A stretch of 17,710 nucleotides of DNA from Flavobacteriales bacterium UBA4474 (lineage in GTDB: Bacteria; Bacteroidota; Bacteroidia; Flavobacteriales_D; Sanyastnellaceae), in assembly GCA_002389295.1 (NCBI GenBank), contig DGOE01000177.1, positions 1-17,710 on the forward strand, in the 5' to 3' direction. Shown piece by piece: positions 8,305 to 13,824 of this stretch. The notes below the pieces were generated by a model. It was not told the DNA's origin. It did no database searches and was given only the letters and a program-made list of their open reading frames with translations. A program made the translations under genes and the position numbers. The first letter of the stretch is position 1. Each line of letters starts with the position of its first letter.

Positions 8305-9270
8305 ATGAAAGTCCTCGCCAACGACGGCATCTCAGCCAAAGCCAAGGCTGAACTCGAATCCCAAGGCATCACCGTCAGCACCGACCACATCGAACAATCG
8401 GCACTGATCGACACCCTCAATGCGGAAGGCTATGCCGGCTTGCTCGTCCGCAGCGCCACCAAGGTGCGCCAGGACCTCATCGATGCCTGCCCCAACCTCC
8501 GGTTTATTGGCCGCGGCGGTGTGGGCATGGACAACATCGATGTGGCCTACGCCAGGGAGCAGGGCAAGGTGGTCTTCAACACACCTGCAGCGAGTTCCCA
8601 GAGCGTGGCCGAGCTGGTCATGGCCCACCTTTTTGCCATGGCCCGCTCCTTGCACCGCAGCTATCAGGAGATGCCGGAGCGCGGCGCATCTGAGTTTAAG
8701 GTGCTCAAAAAAGCCTATGCCAAAGGGATTGAGTTGCGCGGCAAGACGCTCGGTGTGGTCGGCTTTGGCCGGATCGGCACCGCCGTTGCCCAGTACGCCC
8801 TCGGCTGCGGCATGGAGGTCATCGGCGTGGACCGCACAGGCACCTCTCGGGAGGTCATCGTCCAAATTCCCACCGGCGGCGGGGCGGTGCACAATGTCGC
8901 CGTAGAGGTTCCCTTGGTCTCACTCCAAGACATGCTGTCCCGCGCGGACGCCATCACCTTTCATGTTCCCTCCCAAGCCGATGGCTCCCCGGTGCTCGAC
9001 GCCGCTGGTGTGGCCTCCATGAAGCCGGGCGCCATGCTGGTCAACACAGCCCGCGGTGGTACTGTAGACGAAGCTGCCGTGCGCAAAGCCGTTGAAGATG
9101 GGCACCTCAGGGGTGCTGCCCTCGACGTCTTTGTCGGAGAACCCCACCCCAATGCCGACCTGCTCAAAGTGGCAGGACTCGCTTTGACCCCCCACATCGG
9201 AGCCGCCACGATGGAAGCCCAAGACCGGATTGGCAGCGAACTGGTGGAGCGCATCCTCGAATTGCGTTAA
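8305..9270 (+). CDS. serA: D-3-phosphoglycerate dehydrogenase, short form without ACT domain
   Basis: 321 residues of the D-isomer 2-hydroxyacid dehydrogenase family. The Rossmann motif GFGRIG is at 153-158 with Asp176 as the likely NAD ribose ligand. The catalytic set is Arg250 (NTARGG), Glu279 (GEPHP) and His297 (TPHIGAAT). The protein ends right after the catalytic domain, so the C-terminal ACT domain that gives serine feedback in longer SerA proteins is missing. Position between serC and the DUF1015 gene supports a role in serine synthesis rather than use of another 2-hydroxyacid. Confidence 0.92.
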   Translation: MKVLANDGISAKAKAELESQGITVSTDHIEQSALIDTLNAEGYAGLLVRSATKVRQDLIDACPNLRFIGRGGVGMDNIDVAYAREQGKVVFNTPAASSQSVAELVMAHLFAMARSLHRSYQEMPERGASEFKVLKKAYAKGIELRGKTLGVVGFGRIGTAVAQYALGCGMEVIGVDRTGTSREVIVQIPTGGGAVHNVAVEVPLVSLQDMLSRADAITFHVPSQADGSPVLDAAGVASMKPGAMLVNTARGGTVDEAAVRKAVEDGHLRGAALDVFVGEPHPNADLLKVAGLALTPHIGAATMEAQDRIGSELVERILELR

Positions 9271-9309
9271 TTCGGGGCTGCTACCGGAACCATCCCGCGC
9301 GCACGTTCA

Positions 9310-10515
9310 ATGCCAACGAAGCCCGCCCCCCTGCTGCAGCCATTTGCTGGCGTCTTGCCTTCACCAGACAAGGCACACCTTGTTGCGACAAGGAGTTACC
9401 TGACCTACAGCGATTACGAGCTCAAGGACAAGCTGTCCAGAAACCCTTACAGCTATCTCCACGTCATCCACCCCGATGGCATGTTGGATTCAGGCATGGG
9501 GCGCATTCGAGAGGTTTTCAGGGCGTTTTTAGAGCGCGGCTGGCTGATGCCCGATGCGGCATCGCACTATTATGTGCTCCGCCAGTCCGGGCCGCTGGGG
9601 ACATGCACCGGGGTGATCGGATTGGTGCCCACCGCAGCAGCAGTGCAAGGCCGGATCAAGGTCCATGAGTCCACACTGGCCAAAAGGGAAAACCTGTTTG
9701 CCCAATACCTCTCTTCGGTGGGGCTCAACGCAGAACCCGCGCTGCTGGCCCATCCAGAAAATGCAGCCTTGGATGCCGTCTTGGAAAGCGTCACCCAAGA
9801 AGCAGCACCCTTTGACTTCACCACGGCGGACGGGGTGCGGCATACGCTTTGGAGGACCAATGCCGCCCAGCGGCAAACACTGGCTTCGGCCTACGGAGAG
9901 ATGGAGGCAGCGTACATCGCCGATGGCCACCACCGGGTCGCATCGAGCATGCGCATGGCTGCTGCACACCCTGAACATCGAGACGCGCATGCGTTTATGG
10001 CCCTGCTGGTGCCCGGCAAGCAGTTGATTTTTCGAGGGTATCACCGCATCCTCCGCAGCAAGAATGGCGGTGATGATTTCACCCAAGCCCTGGACAGGTT
10101 GCATGACATCCCGGGGGCTCAATGGCGTCCTGATGCGGATGGCCTGAATCCTCAAGCGGGCCACATTTGCCTGCGCGGCAGGCAAAAGGGCACCTTGCAC
10201 ATCGCCGAAGCCCTCGCTTCCTCTGGGCTGAGTGAAGCCGAATGGCTGCAGCAGCATGTCTTGGAGCCCTTGTTTGACATTCACGACCCCCGACTCGACC
10301 CCAGGCTGGATTACCTGCCGGGTGACCTCGATGCGCCCGCTTTGGAGCAGGCAACGGCCGGGGACGACCGGCTGGCCTTCATCATGCCGGCCATGACATT
10401 TCAAGGGCTGCAAGCTGTGGCGGATGCGGGCAGGTTCATGCCCCCCAAAAGCACCTGGATCGCCCCCAAGTTGAGAAGTGGCCTGACCCTCTTTGATTTC
10501 GGCCCCGCATCCTGA
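9310..10515 (+). CDS. DUF1015 family protein
   Basis: 401 residues that match DUF1015 by several motifs: LLQPFAGVLP at the start, KVHESTLAKRENL at 117-129, and YIADGHHRVASSM from 202. The cluster of His and acidic residues in HE and ADGHHR suggests a metal or phosphate-binding site, but the biochemical function of the family is not established to my knowledge. It lies 39 bases after serA. The serC-serA-DUF1015 order recurs in Bacteroidota and suggests a link to serine metabolism. Confidence 0.85.
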   Translation: MPTKPAPLLQPFAGVLPSPDKAHLVATRSYLTYSDYELKDKLSRNPYSYLHVIHPDGMLDSGMGRIREVFRAFLERGWLMPDAASHYYVLRQSGPLGTCTGVIGLVPTAAAVQGRIKVHESTLAKRENLFAQYLSSVGLNAEPALLAHPENAALDAVLESVTQEAAPFDFTTADGVRHTLWRTNAAQRQTLASAYGEMEAAYIADGHHRVASSMRMAAAHPEHRDAHAFMALLVPGKQLIFRGYHRILRSKNGGDDFTQALDRLHDIPGAQWRPDADGLNPQAGHICLRGRQKGTLHIAEALASSGLSEAEWLQQHVLEPLFDIHDPRLDPRLDYLPGDLDAPALEQATAGDDRLAFIMPAMTFQGLQAVADAGRFMPPKSTWIAPKLRSGLTLFDFGPAS

Positions 10516-10525
10516 CCTTTGCCCC

Positions 10526-11212
10526 ATGGGTGCATCGGAAATCGCGGAAAACTGGCGAAAGGTCAGAGAACAGGTTCCCCGCGCAGTAGAAGTGGTGGCC
10601 GTCAGCAAGACCAAGCCCATGGAAGCCGTGGTGTCGGCTTATGGCGCAGGCGCGCGGAGCTTTGGTGAGAACCGCGTGCAGGAATTGGTGGGCAAACACG
10701 AAGCGCTCACCGCTGAGCCATCGCCGCGGGCGTCAGAATTTCGGGACCTGCGCTGGCATCAAATTGGCACGCTTCAGAAAAACAAGGTCAAGTACATCGC
10801 GCCTTTTGTGGGGTTGATCCATGCTGTAGACCAAGAGGCGTTGCTGGAGGAAATCAACAAACGCGCCGCCAAGCACCAGCGCAAGATCGCCGTGCTCCTG
10901 CAGCTCCACATCGCCCAAGAGGCGAGCAAATTCGGCCTCTCAGCAGACGGACTGTCATCCATCCTCGAGCGGTTGACCGCCGGGCAATGGCCGCACGTCG
11001 AAGTCAAGGGCCTCATGGGCATGGCCACCTTTACCTCCGATACGGCGCAAGTGGGACGCGAATTCCGGACGTTGCGTCGACTCTACGACCGCCATGCCGC
11101 CGACCGCCATTGGGACACGCTGTCCATGGGGATGAGCGGAGATTGGCGGATTGCCGTGGAAGAGGGCAGCACCATGGTCCGGATCGGAAGTGCCATTTTT
11201 GGTGCGCGATGA
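10526..11212 (+). CDS. yggS: YggS/PLPBP family pyridoxal phosphate homeostasis protein
   Basis: 228 residues of the single-domain PLP-barrel family. The PLP lysine is Lys28 in VVAVSKTKP. Other family motifs are FGENRVQEL, WHQIGTLQKNKVKYI, GLMGMATFT and the C-terminal LSMGMSGDWRIAVEEGSTMVRIGSAIFG. The family helps keep PLP and amino acid pools balanced and has no known catalytic activity. The position after two serine-synthesis genes, one of them PLP-dependent, is consistent with this. An in-frame TTG at 10493 would overlap the DUF1015 gene; the ATG at 10526 gives the normal N-terminus. Confidence 0.93.
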   Translation: MGASEIAENWRKVREQVPRAVEVVAVSKTKPMEAVVSAYGAGARSFGENRVQELVGKHEALTAEPSPRASEFRDLRWHQIGTLQKNKVKYIAPFVGLIHAVDQEALLEEINKRAAKHQRKIAVLLQLHIAQEASKFGLSADGLSSILERLTAGQWPHVEVKGLMGMATFTSDTAQVGREFRTLRRLYDRHAADRHWDTLSMGMSGDWRIAVEEGSTMVRIGSAIFGAR

Positions 11213-11475
11213 AGACAAGCAGTTCAGCTCCTTGGTCAGCATACGAGCCCTGGTTCAGGGCCTGGTTGATTTTGGTGCCCATCATCACATGGGGAAGCCA
11301 CTTCATCGTACGCAATGCCCGGCTGAGGTTGGCGCAGTTGCGGGCAGACAGCCTCGATGTCCCGGAGCCAGAAGGCACGTGGGGATATGCCGCCGTCTGC
11401 GCCTTGGCCTTCACCGTGCTCATGGCGGTCATCGCCCGGGTATGGGTCCAATCGTCCCGCAACAGCGCTTCCTGA
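11209..11475 (+). CDS. Small two-helix membrane protein, unknown function
   Basis: 88 residues starting in the ATGA that also holds the yggS stop codon. Two hydrophobic segments are clear: about residues 15-34 (FRAWLILVPIITWGSHFIV) and 58-77 (WGYAAVCALAFTVLMAVIARVWV), separated by an Arg-rich loop RNARLRLAQLR, which by the positive-inside rule would face the cytoplasm. I do not recognise the family. The coupling to yggS supports it being a real gene. It ends 11 bases before the stop of the convergent flavoenzyme gene. Confidence 0.65.
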   Translation: MKTSSSAPWSAYEPWFRAWLILVPIITWGSHFIVRNARLRLAQLRADSLDVPEPEGTWGYAAVCALAFTVLMAVIARVWVQSSRNSAS

Positions 11476-11486
11476 GTCCCTGCCGA

Positions 11487-12632
11487 TCAGACGGCCAGCT
11501 TGGTACTGACCCCACGCAGGGAAGGACGCTTCAATCCAAACCGTTCGATGTCCACTTCAGGCGTCAACCCGAGCGCCTGTTGCGCCAACAAGCGCCCGAT
11601 GAGCGGGGCGAACTTGAATCCATGGCCACTGAAGCCCGCGCCGATGACCATTCCGGAATCGGTGCGGTCGAGGATGAAGTCGCGGTCTGCCGTACCGCTG
11701 TAGAAGCAGACGTACTGGCGGAGCACGGCGGCATCCTTGAGTTCGGGCAAATGGGCCGCAAGAAAAGCACGGGCCCTCTGCTCAAATTCCGGCGAGACTT
11801 TTCTGTCGTCGCCGTCGGGGTGGCCAGCCTTGCCGGGATGGTGGTTGGCCACTTTGATGCGGCCATCGGCTGCGGTGGGGATGGCATAAAATCCGCTTTC
11901 CATGTGACTGAATACGGGAAGTCTGTCCAAGCGGGCCCCCAAGGCTGAAGCATCGAAATACACCAATTCTTGGCGCGTCACTTCCATGGGTACATCGGCC
12001 CAGCGCCGGCTCCATGCGCCCGCCGTCAGCACCACCGCATCGAACTGCCGCTGGCCCTGTCCATCTGTCACGGCTTTTGGCCCCACATCCAGGGCCTCGC
12101 CTCGGAAGGAAACGTCCTGCTGTTTCAACCACACGTGCAGCGCGCCGAGGATGACCTGGGGGTCAAGTACACCGCCCATTCTGTCCACGGTGGCCGCCCC
12201 GGCCTTCATGCCGGGCCATTCCTGAGAGACCATGCCGTGCGAAAGGCGGTCGGCCCGAAGGCCCATTTGCCGCAGCGTCTTCCAACTCTCGAAGGCGTGC
12301 CTGTCGCCCTGCTCCTCGAGCAACAGTTTGCCCGTCTCGTGCAGCAAGGGCCGGCCCAATTTCTGCTCCCATTGCTTCCAAAGGCCTCGGCTTCTCACCG
12401 CCATGGAAACAAGGGCGCGGTCCTCTCCGTAATGCACCCTGAAGCTGCGGCCCGTATCGATAGAAGCCCCCGGCCCCGTCCCCATCGGGTGGGGGTCATA
12501 CAAGGTGACCTTCGCCCCCATCTCTGCCAAGTGTGCCGCTGTCATGGCCCCCATGATGCCGCCACCCACAACGGCCACCTCGGTCTGCTCGATCTTGACC
12601 AGCCGCAGGTGATTGTCTACCATTCTCGTCAT
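11487..12632 (-). CDS. FAD-dependent amine oxidase, sarcosine/N-methyltryptophan oxidase-like (DAO family)
   Basis: 381 residues. The dinucleotide-binding motif VAVVGGGIMGAMTAAHLAEMG is near the N-terminus and the C-terminus has GAGFSGHGFKFAPLIG, both typical of monomeric sarcosine oxidase relatives. Cys309 in YVCFYSGTADRDFILD corresponds to the Cys that carries covalent FAD in that family (CMYT.. in known members). Such enzymes oxidise secondary or N-methyl amines with O2, giving an aldehyde or imine plus H2O2. The real substrate is unknown. The start codon shares ATGA with the end of the ATP-grasp gene, so the two proteins are probably made together and act in one pathway. Confidence 0.82.
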   Translation of the reverse strand: MTRMVDNHLRLVKIEQTEVAVVGGGIMGAMTAAHLAEMGAKVTLYDPHPMGTGPGASIDTGRSFRVHYGEDRALVSMAVRSRGLWKQWEQKLGRPLLHETGKLLLEEQGDRHAFESWKTLRQMGLRADRLSHGMVSQEWPGMKAGAATVDRMGGVLDPQVILGALHVWLKQQDVSFRGEALDVGPKAVTDGQGQRQFDAVVLTAGAWSRRWADVPMEVTRQELVYFDASALGARLDRLPVFSHMESGFYAIPTAADGRIKVANHHPGKAGHPDGDDRKVSPEFEQRARAFLAAHLPELKDAAVLRQYVCFYSGTADRDFILDRTDSGMVIGAGFSGHGFKFAPLIGRLLAQQALGLTPEVDIERFGLKRPSLRGVSTKLAV

Positions 12633-13627
12633 GACGCTTTGCGGTGTTGTTGTGCCTGTTCTCCACGCACGGTTTCGAGTTCCCTTCCGAGAAAATCAGC
12701 AATGGCGCCCATCCCGGTCACCCCGCCCCCGGCCCGCTCTTCAGCAGCGCCATTGTAGTTGGTATTGATGTTGATGTCGTAGAACCTCAAGTGGCCCTCA
12801 GCATCCTGAATGGCTTCCATTGCGGCCACCTCCATTCCGGAGTGACTCAAAAACTGCAGGCAACGCTCCAACTCCGCCGGCCTGTGCTCCAGCAGCAATT
12901 CGAACTTGGCGCGGCCATCCGCCGGACAGTAGCTGTTGCCCACTTGACAGGCATCTGAAGGGCAGAGTTCAAATCCGCCCCCGGCATCGATGCTGACCGT
13001 ATACACATGTTGCCCTCCGACGAACTCAAGGCGCAGCACGCGGCCGTCCGCAGGGCGCATATACTCCTGAAGTACGACCGTCCCGTCCAGGGTGTATTGA
13101 TCAAAATCGGCCAACACCTCATTGAGGTCCGCTTCACCGCGGATCAATCGGACACCGGTTCCTTTTCCTCCGCGGTTGGGCTTGAGAATGAACGGACCAT
13201 TCCAGCGCCGCGCCGCCTCACGCAGGGCCTGGGCGCCGGTCACAGCAACGCTGTCCGGAACAGACAACCCATGTGCTTTGAGGGCGATGACCTGCTCCAC
13301 TTTGCTGACTTCCAACTCGGTCGCCTTTCGGTTGTTGATCACGCGCCGGCCGTGCGCCTCCAGCCAGGCCATGAGCCCGCGCGTGGCCTCCCAGGCATAC
13401 CTGTGGTCCCGCGTATGGGCACTCGCACTCATCCTGTTGTAGAAGACCCCCTGTGGCGGGATGCCATTCAAATCGAGGTTCAGGTCGTCGACGAACCACT
13501 CTTGGTAAGGCAGCCCGCGTTGCGCCATGGCCGCCCTCAATGGGGCCAGCCATGTGTCGTTTTCGTGGATGATGTGAACTGTTGGGGTGGAGACAACCCC
13601 GGATTGAAGGTGAAGAGGAGATAACAT
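12629..13627 (-). CDS. RimK-like ATP-grasp ligase
   Basis: 332 residues from the ATG at 13627. The ATP-grasp pattern is visible: Lys149 in FILKPNRGGKGTGV with the Gly-rich loop at 152-158, the hinge VLQEYM near 186-190, and the metal-binding end FYDININTNYNG with Asp284 and Asn286. Enzymes of this fold join a carboxylate, activated as acyl phosphate, to an amine or thiol. The specific substrates are unknown. An unusual Cys cluster ELCPSDACQVGNSYCP holds Cys222, Cys227 and Cys234. The frame is open to 13672, but those extra codons would be read through the terminator hairpin, so I chose 13627, 15 bases beyond it. The gene is coupled by ATGA to the downstream flavoenzyme. Confidence 0.82.
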   Translation of the reverse strand: MLSPLHLQSGVVSTPTVHIIHENDTWLAPLRAAMAQRGLPYQEWFVDDLNLDLNGIPPQGVFYNRMSASAHTRDHRYAWEATRGLMAWLEAHGRRVINNRKATELEVSKVEQVIALKAHGLSVPDSVAVTGAQALREAARRWNGPFILKPNRGGKGTGVRLIRGEADLNEVLADFDQYTLDGTVVLQEYMRPADGRVLRLEFVGGQHVYTVSIDAGGGFELCPSDACQVGNSYCPADGRAKFELLLEHRPAELERCLQFLSHSGMEVAAMEAIQDAEGHLRFYDININTNYNGAAEERAGGGVTGMGAIADFLGRELETVRGEQAQQHRKAS

Positions 13628-13630
13628 GGT

Positions 13631-13660
13631 AAAATGAAAAAGCCCGGCGGAGAGCCGGGC
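13631..13660 (-). terminator. Intrinsic terminator in the leader of the ATP-grasp operon (attenuator)
   Basis: On the minus strand a perfect 7-bp GC-only stem GCCCGGC/GCCGGGC (13642-13660, loop TCTCC) is followed by TTTTTCATTTT. This is a strong rho-independent terminator form in the minus direction; the plus direction lacks a T-run. It ends 4 bases before the ATP-grasp ATG and lies downstream of a promoter-like element and the Cys-rich ORF. It could instead end priA transcripts, 165 bases beyond the priA stop, or do both. Confidence 0.8.
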
Positions 13661-13680
13661 GATGAAAGTCAAATGAAGAA

Positions 13681-13707
13681 GGGAATGGGTCAGATCAGCT
13701 CATTCCC
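13681..13707 (-). repeat. Inverted repeat (RNA hairpin) at the end of the Cys-rich leader ORF
   Basis: GGGAATG (13681-13687) and CATTCCC (13701-13707) are perfect 7-base complements with a 13-base loop. In the minus-strand RNA the 5' arm contains the last codons of the leader ORF and its TGA stop (13697-13695) lies in the loop, so a terminating ribosome would prevent the hairpin from forming. A role as a pause or antiterminator-control hairpin is inferred. Confidence 0.55.
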
Positions 13708-13775
13708 GGACATAACGACACACAGCCCGAGGAGGTCGGACAGCAACAACAGATATTGAAACACACGCCGTTCAT
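13695..13775 (-). CDS. Cys-rich 26-residue leader peptide ORF (putative cysteine attenuator)
   Basis: An ATG-to-TGA ORF of 27 codons between priA and the ATP-grasp gene, both on the same strand. It begins MNGVCFNICCCCPTSS and has seven Cys among 26 residues (positions 5, 9-12, 18 and 22), six of the seven encoded by TGT. There are no Lys, Arg, Asp or Glu residues. The ATG lies 7 bases after a promoter-like TATCTTTA, so translation may start at or near the 5' end of the transcript. A hairpin overlaps its stop and an intrinsic terminator follows 35 bases after it. This arrangement is that of an amino acid leader peptide: slow decoding of the Cys run when charged Cys-tRNA is scarce would change RNA folding and allow read-through into the operon. 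A small Cys-rich product with its own function is the alternative. No family recognised. Confidence 0.6.
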   Translation of the reverse strand: MNGVCFNICCCCPTSSGCVSLCPGMS

Positions 13776-13798
13776 GTTGACTTAAAGATACGTCAACA
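13775..13798. promoter_or_regulatory. Inverted repeat covering the leader promoter: putative operator
   Basis: TGTTGAC and GTCAACA form a perfect 7-base inverted repeat with a 10-base AT-rich spacer (TTAAAGATAC on the plus strand). The spacer contains the proposed -7 element and one arm reaches the first base of the leader ORF, so a bound dimeric regulator would block the promoter. I do not recognise the site as that of a known regulator, and no regulator gene is nearby. Confidence 0.5.
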
Positions 13799-13815
13799 AA
13801 TTTTATTATACCAAA
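13783..13815 (-). promoter_or_regulatory. Promoter-like element for the Cys-rich leader and ATP-grasp operon
   Basis: On the minus strand TTTG (13815-13812) is followed after 21 bases by TATCTTTA (13790-13783). This fits the Bacteroidota form TTTG-N17-23-TAnnTTTG except for the last base. Start of transcription would fall next to the ATG at 13775. A nearby TAAAATTTG ending at 13797 is an alternative -7 element with one extra spacer base, which would put the inverted repeat partly in the transcript. Confidence 0.45.
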
Positions 13816-13824
13816 TTCATCTCA

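Noticed and set aside
11970..12758. 262-codon plus-strand open frame opposite the flavoenzyme and ATP-grasp genes
   Set aside because: It crosses two well-supported minus-strand genes and its product is low-complexity in His, Pro and Arg.
13628..13672. N-terminal extension of the ATP-grasp gene to the ATG at 13672
   Set aside because: The extra 15 codons would lie in the terminator hairpin and T-run; the next ATG at 13627 follows it directly and fits the ATP-grasp N-terminus.
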